A DNA stretch of 64,000 nt from Streptomyces sp. NBC_00286 (GCF_036173125.1 NZ_CP108054.1:2294001-2358000), one strand, 5' to 3'; positions 1 to 8,570 are shown, counted from the first letter of the stretch. Program-made: numbers and translations. Notes: generated by a model from the sequence alone, not told the origin.

Positions 1-910
1 CGACGATGACTTGGTCGGCGCCGGCCGCGAGGGCGAGCCGAGCGCCCGCCGACTCCCCGTACCTGTCCGCGATCGCCTTCATCTCCAGGGCGTCGCTGAC
101 CAGTACGCCGTCGAAGCCCAGCTCGTCACGCAGCAGGCCGCTCAGGATGCGGGGGCTCAGTGTGGCCGGGCGGTCGGGGTCCAGTGCGGGGAACACGACA
201 TGCGCGCTCATCAGCATCGGTACGCCTACGGCGATCGCGGCCCGGAAGGGGGCGAGATCGAGTTCGTCGTACGGACGCGGATCGACCGCCACATCGTGGT
301 GGCTGTCGGTGACGGTGCCCCCGTGGCCCGGGAAGTGCTTGGCGCAGGAGGCGACGCCCCGTGCCTGGGTGGCGGTGATCCAGGCGCGCAGATGCCGGGA
401 GACCAGTTGGGGGTCGGCGCCGAAGGAGCGGGTGCGCACGATCGGGTTCAGCGGGTGGTGCTGAAGGTCGGCGACAGGGGCGTACGAGGCTGTGATGCCG
501 AGGGAGGCCAGGTGTCCGGCCAGTGCGTCGGCGCAGCGGGCGGTGAGTCGGGTGTCGTCCACGACGCCCAGGGCGTAGGAGCCGGGGACTTCTGGTGCGC
601 CCGCGCTCACCAGGTGGCCGATGCCGCCACCCTCGTTGTCGATGGCCACGAGCAGATCGGGGCGGAAGTCCCGCAGGGTGTCCGTCAGTTCACGGAGCTG
701 TGCCGCGTCGCGCACATTGCGGGTGAACAGGATGACGCCGCCGAGGCCACGGTCGATGAGCCGCTTCAGGGTGTCGGGGACGGTCGTGGTGCCGTCGAAT
801 CCGGCGACGAGACAGCGGTGGACGGCCTCGTCCAGGTCGGGAGGGAGGGGGGCCGGACCGCCGGCGTACGGGTGCTCGGTGTGGGTCACCCCGGGAATCC
901 TCTGGTTCAC
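1..910 (-). CDS. Glycoside hydrolase family 3 beta-N-acetylhexosaminidase (NagZ-like), 3' end outside window
   Basis: The reverse strand reads as a GH3 catalytic domain from a GTG at 908-910 and runs off the left edge with about 303 codons present. Visible motifs are GGVILFTRN near the N terminus, AIDNEGGGIGHL, the NagZ signature KHFPGHG (about positions 318-340), and just after it TDSHHD, the loop carrying the Asp/His acid-base pair typical of bacterial N-acetylglucosaminidases in this family. VLVSDALEMKAIA near the edge carries the usual nucleophile Asp. There is no signal peptide, so it is probably cytoplasmic and involved in peptidoglycan or chitin fragment recycling. The C-terminal part cannot be judged. 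Divergent from the EBO operon across about 160 bp. Confidence 0.88.
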   Translation of the reverse strand, partial: MNQRIPGVTHTEHPYAGGPAPLPPDLDEAVHRCLVAGFDGTTTVPDTLKRLIDRGLGGVILFTRNVRDAAQLRELTDTLRDFRPDLLVAIDNEGGGIGHLVSAGAPEVPGSYALGVVDDTRLTARCADALAGHLASLGITASYAPVADLQHHPLNPIVRTRSFGADPQLVSRHLRAWITATQARGVASCAKHFPGHGGTVTDSHHDVAVDPRPYDELDLAPFRAAIAVGVPMLMSAHVVFPALDPDRPATLSPRILSGLLRDELGFDGVLVSDALEMKAIADRYGESAGARLALAAGADQVIV

Positions 911-1074
911 TGAGCCGGAAGTCAATAAGGTGGATGGATGGTCGATTCAGCTATAGGTGCGCCCTTAGAGGCACCCAGCGCGCAAATGGAAACTTCCACC
1001 GCTAGCCACATTCATCACAGAATTCCCACAAAGCTCAAGAATGAATGTTCAATCAGCGCGTGTAGCGTGATTTC

Positions 1075-2007
1075 ATGAACGACCGGAAAGCGAACCTCCG
1101 CTTCGGATCCCGGCCCGTACGCCTCGCTGACCTGGCAAGTCTCGTACGCGCCCCGGCCGCGCTGAGCGTGCCCGGCGACATCCTCGCGGGGGCCGCTGCC
1201 GCAGGACGCCCACTGGGACCGCGGACGGTCGGCACGATGGCCTCCTCCGTCTGCCTCTACTGGGCCGGGATGGCCCTCAACGACTACGCCGACGCCACCA
1301 TCGATGCCGTCGAACGCCCCCAACGTCCCGTCCCTTCCGGTCGCGTCCCCCGTCGTACGGCCCTCTCCCTGGCCGGCGGACTGACCGCCGCCGGGCTCGG
1401 ACTCGCGGCCCTCTCCGGCGGTCGCCGCGGCCTCGGCGTCGCACTGCCGCTTACGGGGCTGATCTGGGCGTACGACCTGAAGCTGAAGTCGACGAAGGCC
1501 GGGCCCGCCGCGATGGCCGGGGCACGGGCGCTGGACGTGCTCGCGGGCGCGGTCGCAGCCGGCGGAACGAAGTCCGGGCGGCGTGGGCTCGTGCCCGCGG
1601 CCCTGGTCGGGCTGCATACCTACACGCTCACCGCCCTCAGCCGGCACGAGATCTCCGGCGCCCCGGCGCGGCTGCCCGCGACCACGCTCGGAGTGTCGGC
1701 CGCGACAGCGCTGGCGGCGGCGGGCACTGCACCCTCCGGGCCGGGGCGGCACCCTGACGCACGTACCGCCGCGGTCGCCGCCGCCGGAGCGCTCGGCTAC
1801 CTCGGTACGTACGGACTGGCGCAGGTCAAGGCCGTACGGGAGCCGTCCGGGGAGAACGTACGGCGGGCCGTGGGAGCCGGGATTCTGGGGCTTGTGCCCT
1901 TGCAAACGGCGTTGACCGCTCGGGGCGGATCGCCGGTGGTGGCGGCGGCGCTGGGGGCCGTGCATCCGCTGGCGCGGCGGCTGGCCCGGCGCGTGTCACC
2001 GACCTGA
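1075..2007 (+). CDS. UbiA-family prenyltransferase (EboC-like; SCO3242-type)
   Basis: A 310-aa integral membrane prenyltransferase. The first Asp-rich motif NDYADATID (about residues 72-80) is clear and would bind Mg-diphosphate of the prenyl donor. The second Asp motif is weak (YDLKLKS, about 137-143), as often seen in the EboC/SCO3242 group. Hydrophobic Ala/Gly/Leu-rich segments follow throughout. It opens a six-gene same-strand block. In cyanobacterial EBO clusters the UbiA member is implicated in moving a metabolite precursor to the periplasm, possibly by attaching a lipid carrier; the substrate here is unknown. The ATG at 1075 has no strong ribosome site, so leaderless or weak initiation is possible. 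Confidence 0.82.
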   Translation: MNDRKANLRFGSRPVRLADLASLVRAPAALSVPGDILAGAAAAGRPLGPRTVGTMASSVCLYWAGMALNDYADATIDAVERPQRPVPSGRVPRRTALSLAGGLTAAGLGLAALSGGRRGLGVALPLTGLIWAYDLKLKSTKAGPAAMAGARALDVLAGAVAAGGTKSGRRGLVPAALVGLHTYTLTALSRHEISGAPARLPATTLGVSAATALAAAGTAPSGPGRHPDARTAAVAAAGALGYLGTYGLAQVKAVREPSGENVRRAVGAGILGLVPLQTALTARGGSPVVAAALGAVHPLARRLARRVSPT

Positions 2008-2047
2008 CCCGAAGAGCGACCTGAAAGCGACCCGAGGACAGCCACTC

Positions 2048-2956
2048 ATGAATCTGCGATTCGGCTACGGCACCAACGGTTTCACCAACCACCGCCTGAG
2101 CGATGTGCTCGCCGTACTCTCCGACCTCGGCTACGACGGGGTGGCGCTGACGCTCGACCACGGCCACCTCGATCCGTACGCCGAAGACCTGCCGCGCCAA
2201 GTCAACGCGCTCGCTGGGGAGTTGGCGTGGTACGGGCTCAGCGTCACGGTCGAGACGGGGGCGCCTTATTTACTCGACCCGTGGGGCATGCACGAGCCGA
2301 CGCTGATGTCGGAGGGGGTGCAGCGGCGCGTCGATCTGCTGCGGCGGGCGATCTGGATCGCGGCCGACCTGGGGTCGCCCACCGTGCATCTGTGCAGTGG
2401 TGCCGCGCCGAAGGGGCTGCCGGAGGAGGACGCGTGGAAGCGGCTCACGGCGGGCATGGAGACGGTGTTGCGGACGGCGGAGGCCAATGGCGTGGCCCTC
2501 GCCTTCGAACCGGAGCCGTTCATGTTCATCGACACCGTGGAGCGGTGCCTGGAGTTGGGGCAACGGCTCGGCGGGCATGAGCTGTTCGGGATCACGCTGG
2601 ACATCGGGCACGCCCACTGCGTCGAGGAGATTCCCCTGCTGGAGTGCGTACGGCTGGCCGCGCCCCAGTTGCTGAACGTGCAGATCGAGGACATGCGGCG
2701 CGGTGTCCACGAGCATCTCGAATTCGGCGACGGCGAGATCGACTTCGGGCCGGTGCTGGGCGCGCTCGGCGAACTCGGGCATCAGGGGCTGGTCTCCGTG
2801 GAGATCCAGGGCGGCTCGCTCGACGCCCCCGAAGTCGCCCGGCGCTCCATCGAGTTCCTCCGACAGGCGGCACCGAAGACACCGAAGACACCGAAGGTTC
2901 AGACGGAGCAGAGCGAGCAGAAAGCACAAGAGGCAGTTCAAGAAGCAGCACAGTGA
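2048..2956 (+). CDS. Sugar-phosphate isomerase/epimerase-like TIM barrel in EBO operon (TTA codon)
   Basis: A 302-aa AP-endonuclease-2/xylose-isomerase-like TIM barrel. Metal-site candidates follow the family order: FEPEPF (Glu near residue 157), DIGHAHC (Asp/His near 182), the QIEDMRRG stretch with HEH (near 218), and VSVEIQGG (Glu near 251). The C terminus becomes a short low-complexity Lys/Thr/Gln-rich tail (TPKTPKVQT). The codon at 2270-2272 is an in-frame TTA (Leu), the rare Streptomyces bldA codon, so translation may be delayed until development. Its stop overlaps the next GTG (GTGA, 2953-2956), giving tight coupling. Classical EBO clusters carry a dehydroquinate synthase-like EboD; I do not see one here and this barrel occupies the extra slot. 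Confidence 0.8.
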   Translation: MNLRFGYGTNGFTNHRLSDVLAVLSDLGYDGVALTLDHGHLDPYAEDLPRQVNALAGELAWYGLSVTVETGAPYLLDPWGMHEPTLMSEGVQRRVDLLRRAIWIAADLGSPTVHLCSGAAPKGLPEEDAWKRLTAGMETVLRTAEANGVALAFEPEPFMFIDTVERCLELGQRLGGHELFGITLDIGHAHCVEEIPLLECVRLAAPQLLNVQIEDMRRGVHEHLEFGDGEIDFGPVLGALGELGHQGLVSVEIQGGSLDAPEVARRSIEFLRQAAPKTPKTPKVQTEQSEQKAQEAVQEAAQ

Positions 2957-3609
2957 GCACAGAGAGCGCGCCCATGATCTCCGGCATACCTGAACTCCGT
3001 ACGGCACTCGAGCCCGAGGCCCGCGCCTGGCTCGACGCCGCCGTCGACCGCGTCCTCGCCGATCCCACCGCCATCGGCGCCCTCTTCCCCGCCGTCCGCC
3101 GCCGCTGCGGCCGGGCCAGGCTCGACGACCACTGGACCATCGACGAGGCCGCCCGCGCCGTACTGCTCACCGCCCTGCCGCTGCACAAGCCCGTGCTGGT
3201 CGAGACTGTGGGAGCGCTCCATCGGCATGGCGACCCGGCCGAGCAGCGGGCCGTACTGCGGACGCTGCCGTTGATCGACGACGAGGGCCGCTTCCTGTTC
3301 CTGGTACGGGAGACGCTGCGCGGCAACGACACGACGCTGATCGAGGCCGCGCTCGGGCCGTACGCGGCTCGGTATCTGCCGGATGACGAGTACCGGCAGG
3401 CCGTCCTGAAGTGCGTCTTCTACGAGATACCGCTCGAGCGGGTCGCCGGACTCGACGAGCGGGCCGACGCCGAACTCGGCCGGATGCTGGCCGACTTCGC
3501 GCGCGAGCGGATCGCGGCCGGACGTGCCGTACCGGAGGACATCACACCCGTCAGCCGTGCCTTCGCCCCCGCCGATGACCGCCCCGCCGCCCTCGATGGA
3601 GTCTCCTGA
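2953..3609 (+). CDS. eboA: EboA domain protein
   Basis: A 218-aa soluble, mostly helical protein with no catalytic signature I can name. The central stretch KCVFYEIPLERVAGLDER and the C-terminal VSRAFAP are typical of actinobacterial EboA-domain proteins. The start is chosen as the GTG at 2953 because it overlaps the preceding stop by four bases; an in-frame ATG at 2974 is an alternative. Only two bases separate its stop from the TatD-like gene. EboA is the family-defining protein of EBO clusters; its biochemical role is not established. Identification rests on sequence recognition plus the unmistakable neighbourhood. Confidence 0.8.
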   Translation: MSTESAPMISGIPELRTALEPEARAWLDAAVDRVLADPTAIGALFPAVRRRCGRARLDDHWTIDEAARAVLLTALPLHKPVLVETVGALHRHGDPAEQRAVLRTLPLIDDEGRFLFLVRETLRGNDTTLIEAALGPYAARYLPDDEYRQAVLKCVFYEIPLERVAGLDERADAELGRMLADFARERIAAGRAVPEDITPVSRAFAPADDRPAALDGVS

Positions 3610-3611
3610 AC

Positions 3612-4478
3612 ATGCGCATCTTCGACCCCCACATCCACATGACGTCGCGTACGACGGACGACTACGAGGCGATGCATGCCGCCGGGGTACGCGCCCTCGT
3701 CGAACCGGCCTTCTGGCTGGGCCAGCCCCGTACCTCGCCCGAGAGCTTCTACGACTACTTCGACTCGCTGCTGGGCTGGGAGCCGTACCGCGCCGCGCAG
3801 TTCGGGATCCAGCACTTCTGCACGATCGCCCTCAACCCGAAGGAAGCCAACGATCCGCGCTGCATACCGGTGCTGGACGAGCTGCCGCGTTATCTGGCCA
3901 AGGACCGGGTCGTCGCGGTCGGCGAGATCGGCTACGACTCGATGACCAAGGAGGAGGACGAGGCCCTGGCCCGGCAGCTCCAGCTCGCCATCGAGCACGA
4001 GCTTCCGGCCCTCGTCCACACCCCGCACCGCGACAAGGAGGCGGGCACGCGGCGCACGCTGGATGTCGTACGGGAGTCGGGGATCGCGCCCGAGCTGGTC
4101 GTGCTCGACCATCTCAATGAGCTCACGGTGGGCATGGTTCGCGACAGCGGCTGCTGGGCCGGGTTCTCGGTCTACCCGAAGACGAAGATGAGCGAGGACC
4201 GGATGGTGGCGATCCTCAAGGAGCACGGGACCGAGCGGATGCTGGTCAACTCGGCGGCGGACTGGGGGCGCAGTGATCCGCTGAAGACCCGTAAGACCGG
4301 TCTGGCGATGCTGGCGGCCGGGTTCGCGGTGGACCAGGTCGACCGGGTGCTGTGGGGCAACCCGGTCGCCTTCTACGGGCAGAGCGGCCGGCTGGACCTC
4401 GACCCGGTACTGGACGAGCCGAAGCCCGACGAGTCGGCGACCTACGAGGGCAACTCCATCAAGCGCGGCGGAGAGTGA
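3612..4478 (+). CDS. eboB: TatD-family metal-dependent hydrolase (EboB-like)
   Basis: A 288-aa amidohydrolase-fold protein. Metal ligands are visible in order: HIH near residue 8-10 (FDPHIHM), Glu in VGEIGYD (about 102-108), His in LVHTPH (about 136), His in VLDHLN (about 164) and Asp in NSAADWG (about 216). This is the full TatD set, so it should be catalytically competent. TatD enzymes are usually nucleases, but EboB members group apart and the substrate in EBO clusters is unknown. The start ATG follows the EboA stop by two bases and eboE begins seven bases after its stop, so translation is likely coupled across the operon. Confidence 0.85.
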   Translation: MRIFDPHIHMTSRTTDDYEAMHAAGVRALVEPAFWLGQPRTSPESFYDYFDSLLGWEPYRAAQFGIQHFCTIALNPKEANDPRCIPVLDELPRYLAKDRVVAVGEIGYDSMTKEEDEALARQLQLAIEHELPALVHTPHRDKEAGTRRTLDVVRESGIAPELVVLDHLNELTVGMVRDSGCWAGFSVYPKTKMSEDRMVAILKEHGTERMLVNSAADWGRSDPLKTRKTGLAMLAAGFAVDQVDRVLWGNPVAFYGQSGRLDLDPVLDEPKPDESATYEGNSIKRGGE

Positions 4479-4485
4479 GCGGGGC

Positions 4486-6270
4486 ATGCGCCTGCGCCAC
4501 CCCGACGGGACGCCCGTTCATCTCGCGTACTGCAGCAACGTGCACCAGGCGGAGGACCTGGACGGGGTGCTCGCACAGCTCGCCGCCTACGCCGAACCCG
4601 TACGGGAACGGCTCGGTGTCGACCGGCTCGGTATCGGCCTGTGGCTGGCCCGCGACGTCGTCACCGAACTCGTCGGTGACGCGCGGGCGTTGGGGCGGCT
4701 GAAGCACGAGCTGAGCGCGCGGGGGCTGGAGACGGTCACGCTGAACGCGTTCCCGTACTCCGGTTTCCATCGCGAGGTCGTCAAGAAGGACGTCTACCTG
4801 CCTGATTGGACGCACCAGGCCCGCCTCGACTACACGCTGGCCTGCGCCCGCGTCCTCACCACGCTCCTCCCGGACGACGCCCGGCGCGGCAGCGTCTCCA
4901 CGCTTCCGCTCGCCTGGCGCACGCCCTGGCCGGCCGAACGTGCCAACACCGCCCGCCGCGCCCTGGACCGGCTGGCCGACGGCCTCGCCGCCATCGAGCG
5001 CGAGACCGGCCGTCCGGTCCGCGTCGGCTTCGAGCCGGAGCCCGGGTGCGTGGTCGAGACGACCGCACAGGCGGTACGGGAACTGGGCGGCCTGGACCCG
5101 GAACGGCTCGGCATCTGCCTGGACGCCTGCCATCTCGCGGTCCAGTTCGAGGACCCGCGAGCCGCTCTGGCCCGCCTTGCCGCCGCCGGGCTGCCGGTGG
5201 TCAAGGTGCAGGCGTCGTGCGCGGTGGAGGCGGTCGATCCGGCGGATCCGGCTGCGCGGGCGGCTCTGGGACGGCTTGCGGAGCCGCGGTTTCTGCATCA
5301 GACGCGTACGAGGCTTGCTGCGCAGGGCAGTTGGGACGCCTCGGGCGGTCCCGGCGAGGGACCGGCCCGCGGTGCCGCGGGGCCGCGGATCCCGCGCCAG
5401 CGGGGGGTGGCGGCGGGCGAGGAGGCGGACGGGACCGGGTTCGCGTACGGGACCTGGCACCCGAACGGTCCCCGCGATACCCGGGGCGCCCGTCAGTCGG
5501 ACAGGCACGGCGGCGGATCTCCCGCCGGGCCTAGGTCCGACGGCGAGCCCGGCGACCCGACTGGCCCCGCTGGCTCGGGGCGTGCCTATCGCTCGGGCGG
5601 GCACGGAGCGCCGGGCGGGCACGGCAGGGCGGGCGGGCACGGCAGGGCGGGCGAGGGCCCAGGCCCTGGCCCGCACTGGACCGGCACATCGGCGGGCGGG
5701 TGGACCGGTACATCGGCGAGCGGGCAGAGCGGTGGATCTCCCGCCGGGCAGAGGTCCGTCGGGGCGTCCGACGACCCGAACGGCCCCGCCGGGTCCTGGC
5801 GTTACCGCGACGCCGGCGGACACGGAGCGCCCGGCGGGTTCGGCGTTCCCGGCGGATACGGAGCTCCTGGCGGCCACGGAACGCCCGACTGGTACGGAGC
5901 GCCTGGCGGCCACGGAACGCCGGGCGGGTACGGCGCCCTACCCGAGGGCACGATCCTCGGCGTGGACGATCTCCCCGATGCCCTGGCCGGCAGGCTCCCA
6001 ACCGACCGTGGCCCCTGGCGGGTCCACTTCCACGCCCCGCTGCACGCCGAACCCGAACCCCCGCTCCGTACCACCGCTCCCCAACTCACCGCCGTACTCG
6101 CCGAGTTGCTCGGCGGGCCGGTCGCCGGATGTGACCACATCGAGGTGGAGACCTACACCTGGTCCGTACTGCCCCGGCCGCCCGCCGACCTGGCCGGGGG
6201 CATCGCCGCCGAACTCGCCTGGGCCAGGGACCGGTTGACCGGGCTCGGCCTGAAGGAGGAAACCTCATGA
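4486..6270 (+). CDS. eboE: EboE metabolite-traffic protein with a long Gly-rich insertion
   Basis: A 594-aa protein in which an EboE TIM barrel is split by low complexity. Residues about 1-277 form the barrel, with LAYCSNVHQAEDLDGVL at the start, FEPEPGC and CLDACHLAVQFE as likely metal-site strands. Residues about 278-486 are a Gly/Pro/Ser/Arg-rich, presumably disordered insert containing repeats such as GGHGAPGG and RAGGHG. The conserved C-terminal region resumes at GVDDLPDAL and includes WRVHFHAPLHAEPEPPL and CDHIEVETYTW. In the EboE homologues I remember, the two conserved parts are joined by a short loop and total under about 400 aa. Reading frame and codon bias continue through the insert, so it is probably translated. 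Its stop overlaps the next ATG (ATGA, 6267-6270). Confidence 0.8.
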   Translation: MRLRHPDGTPVHLAYCSNVHQAEDLDGVLAQLAAYAEPVRERLGVDRLGIGLWLARDVVTELVGDARALGRLKHELSARGLETVTLNAFPYSGFHREVVKKDVYLPDWTHQARLDYTLACARVLTTLLPDDARRGSVSTLPLAWRTPWPAERANTARRALDRLADGLAAIERETGRPVRVGFEPEPGCVVETTAQAVRELGGLDPERLGICLDACHLAVQFEDPRAALARLAAAGLPVVKVQASCAVEAVDPADPAARAALGRLAEPRFLHQTRTRLAAQGSWDASGGPGEGPARGAAGPRIPRQRGVAAGEEADGTGFAYGTWHPNGPRDTRGARQSDRHGGGSPAGPRSDGEPGDPTGPAGSGRAYRSGGHGAPGGHGRAGGHGRAGEGPGPGPHWTGTSAGGWTGTSASGQSGGSPAGQRSVGASDDPNGPAGSWRYRDAGGHGAPGGFGVPGGYGAPGGHGTPDWYGAPGGHGTPGGYGALPEGTILGVDDLPDALAGRLPTDRGPWRVHFHAPLHAEPEPPLRTTAPQLTAVLAELLGGPVAGCDHIEVETYTWSVLPRPPADLAGGIAAELAWARDRLTGLGLKEETS

Positions 6271-7673
6271 CCGACCGGCTCGTCGTGCTCGACATCGTCG
6301 GGCTCACCCCGACGCTGCTGCGCCATATGCCCGCCGTCGCCGCCCTCGGTGAACGCGGGTTCCAGGCCCGGCTCGGGACGACCCTGCCCGCGGTGACCTG
6401 TACGGCCCAGTCGACCTTCCTCACCGGGGAGCCGCCGAGCACGCACGGCGCGGTGGCCAACGGCTGGTACTTCCGCGACCTCGGCGAGGTGCTGCTGTGG
6501 CGGCAGCACAACGCGCTCGTCGGCGGCGAGAAGATCTGGGAGACGGCCAGGAAGAGCGACCCCAACTACAAGGTGGCCAACGTCTGTTGGTGGTACGCGA
6601 TGGGGGCGGACGTCGACTTCACCGTCACCCCGCGGCCCGTCTACTACTCGGACGGCCGCAAGGAAACCGACTGCTACACCTGGCCGCCCTCCCTGCACGA
6701 CGAACTCACCGACCGCCTCGGCCCGTTCCCCCTCTTCACCTACTGGGGCCCGAACGCGGGCATGCCCTCCACTCAGTGGATCCTCGGTGCCGCCCGCCAG
6801 ATCTTCGACGAGCACCGCCCGGACCTGACCCTCGTCTACATCCCGCAGATGGACTACGAGCCGCAGCGATCCGGCCCGGACTCCCCCGCGACCGCCCGCG
6901 CCGCCCGCCAACTCGACGACGCACTGCGCCCGTTGATCGACCACTTCCTCAGCGAGGGCGCCACCGTCGTGGCGCTCAGCGAGTACGGCATCACCCCGGT
7001 CTCCCGCCCCGTCGACATCAACCGCGCCCTGCGCCGCGCCGGACTTCTGGACGTCTACACGCAGGACGGCATGGAGTACCTGGACCCCTGGACCTCCCGC
7101 GCCTTCGCCGTCGCCGATCACCAGGTGGCGCACGTGTATGTACGGGACCCGGCCGACACGACGGCCGTCGCGAAGATCGTCGGCGAACTCGACGGTGTGG
7201 AACGGGTGTTGGACGCGGAGGGCAAGGCGGCGTACGGGCTCGATCACGAGCGGTCCGGCGAACTGGTCGCCGTAGCCGACTCCGATGCCTGGTTCACGTA
7301 CTACTACTGGCTGGACGACGAGCGCGCCCCGGACTTCGCCCGCCAGGTGGAGATCCATCGCAAGCCCGGCTACGACCCCGCGGAGCTGCTGTACGACGAG
7401 ACAGTCCCGGCGGTGAAGCTGAAGGCCGTGGGCCAGATCGCCCGCAAGAAGCTCGGGTTCCGCTACCGGATCCAGACCGTCCCGTTGGACCCATCCGGGG
7501 TGCGCGGCAGCCACGGCCGGCTGCCGGAGGATCCGGACCATGGGCCCGTACTGCTGTGTTCGGAACCAGGGGCGGCGTGTACGGAGTTCGCGGCCACGGA
7601 CGTCAAGCCGCTGCTGCTGCGGCTCGCGGGACTTGAAGATGCAGACACCAAGGAAGAAGAGCCCGCGGAATGA
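6267..7673 (+). CDS. Type I phosphodiesterase/nucleotide pyrophosphatase (EboF-like, alkaline phosphatase superfamily)
   Basis: A 468-aa alkaline-phosphatase-superfamily phosphodiesterase. LVVLDIVGL near the N terminus supplies the first metal Asp; LPAVTCTAQSTFLTG (about residues 39-53) holds the nucleophile Thr; STHGAVANGW follows as in ENPP-type enzymes. IPQMDYEPQR and LSEYGITPV later carry further metal ligands. It lacks a signal peptide. As the last gene of the EBO block, and translationally coupled to eboE by ATGA, it probably hydrolyses a phosphodiester or diphosphate on the transported intermediate; that is inference. Downstream, no clear hairpin precedes the next promoter. Confidence 0.83.
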   Translation: MTDRLVVLDIVGLTPTLLRHMPAVAALGERGFQARLGTTLPAVTCTAQSTFLTGEPPSTHGAVANGWYFRDLGEVLLWRQHNALVGGEKIWETARKSDPNYKVANVCWWYAMGADVDFTVTPRPVYYSDGRKETDCYTWPPSLHDELTDRLGPFPLFTYWGPNAGMPSTQWILGAARQIFDEHRPDLTLVYIPQMDYEPQRSGPDSPATARAARQLDDALRPLIDHFLSEGATVVALSEYGITPVSRPVDINRALRRAGLLDVYTQDGMEYLDPWTSRAFAVADHQVAHVYVRDPADTTAVAKIVGELDGVERVLDAEGKAAYGLDHERSGELVAVADSDAWFTYYYWLDDERAPDFARQVEIHRKPGYDPAELLYDETVPAVKLKAVGQIARKKLGFRYRIQTVPLDPSGVRGSHGRLPEDPDHGPVLLCSEPGAACTEFAATDVKPLLLRLAGLEDADTKEEEPAE

Positions 7674-7796
7674 CCTCCCCACACACCCGGCCCGGCAAGC
7701 TCGGTGCACGGCGTTCGTGCCCTCCCGGTCACCTGGTGAAGGGTCTCCCTTCAGGTACCACGCCTGGTGAGTAAGGTCCAGACTTAGCGACCAGTA

Positions 7797-7878
7797 CATC
7801 GGATCTATCCTCGACGTGTCCGACATATTGACGGGCTTCTCTCGCTCCTTCTACGTTGCGTCGAGGATAGATCCGATG
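7797..7878 (+). promoter_or_regulatory. 20-bp perfect inverted repeat bracketing a -35/-10 promoter
   Basis: The arm at 7797-7816 (CATCGGATCTATCCTCGACG) is the exact reverse complement of 7859-7878. Between them lie TTGACG (7828-7833) and TACGTT (7852-7857) with an 18-bp spacer, a good promoter for the lyase gene at 7896. A regulator binding both arms could loop or occlude the promoter. The arm sequence resembles sites of GntR-type (FCD) sugar-acid regulators in Streptomyces, but the regulator is not in this window. Confidence 0.7.
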
Positions 7879-7895
7879 AATCACCAGGGAGTGAC

Positions 7896-8567
7896 ATGCA
7901 CCCAACAAGACGTACGGTTCTTGCCGCCGGAGGCTTACTCGCGGGAGGCGCCGCCTGGGCGATGACCCCGTCGGTGTCCTCCGCCGTGTCCGCGTCTCCC
8001 ACGGACGGCTGGGAGAAGACCTCGTTCACGTACGGCATGCAGAAGCCGTGGAATCTGAGCCTGAGCGAGCGATACAGCAACAGCGGTGGCGTGCACCGGA
8101 TGTGGGTGTACGACACCGACGAGCCCATGTCGCAGGGCAGTTCCACGGACCCGCGCACCGAGATGCGCTGGCGGCAGGAGTACAAGACCGGGCAGCACAT
8201 GTGGGACGCCGACGTGTACATCCCGTCGGGCACGAACGGCGCGACCTTTGTGCAGATCCTCCGGGTGATCCATCCCGAGGGCACCCCCGCCACGGACTTC
8301 ATGCTCAACGCGTACAGCGCGAGCGGCGGCTCGGTGCGGGCGTACGACCGTACGGTCCTCAAGACCAACGCGTACAACAAGTGGTTCAACGTCAAGCTCG
8401 AGCACAACGCCTCCAGCCGGGACATCAAGGTCTACTTCGACGACGAGCTGGTGCTGACGGCCGAGGACCGCGGCCCGGCCACCCGCCACTTCAAGAACGG
8501 CGTCTACCACCACGGCAGCGGTCGCGCCGAGGCGCGCTTCCGCAACATCACGTACTGGACGCGGTGA
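7896..8567 (+). CDS. Secreted concanavalin A-like polysaccharide lyase (PL7/PL20-like), TTA codon in signal peptide
   Basis: A 223-aa exported protein. The N terminus has a twin-arginine-like signal (PTRRTVLAAGG) with a hydrophobic core and a likely cleavage after the Ala/Ser-rich stretch near residue 33. The mature part resembles jelly-roll lyases: TEMRW (about residue 87, compare R-T/S-E-L/V-R in PL7), QILRVIHPEG, and the C-terminal HFKNGVYHH followed by ARFRNITYW, similar to the YFKAGxYxQ strand of alginate or glucuronan lyases. Codon 14 (7935-7937) is TTA, implying bldA dependence. Only three bases separate it from the following glycosidase, so the two probably form a polysaccharide-utilisation operon. 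Exact PL family and substrate are uncertain. Confidence 0.72.
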   Translation: MHPTRRTVLAAGGLLAGGAAWAMTPSVSSAVSASPTDGWEKTSFTYGMQKPWNLSLSERYSNSGGVHRMWVYDTDEPMSQGSSTDPRTEMRWRQEYKTGQHMWDADVYIPSGTNGATFVQILRVIHPEGTPATDFMLNAYSASGGSVRAYDRTVLKTNAYNKWFNVKLEHNASSRDIKVYFDDELVLTAEDRGPATRHFKNGVYHHGSGRAEARFRNITYWTR

Positions 8568-8570
8568 GCC

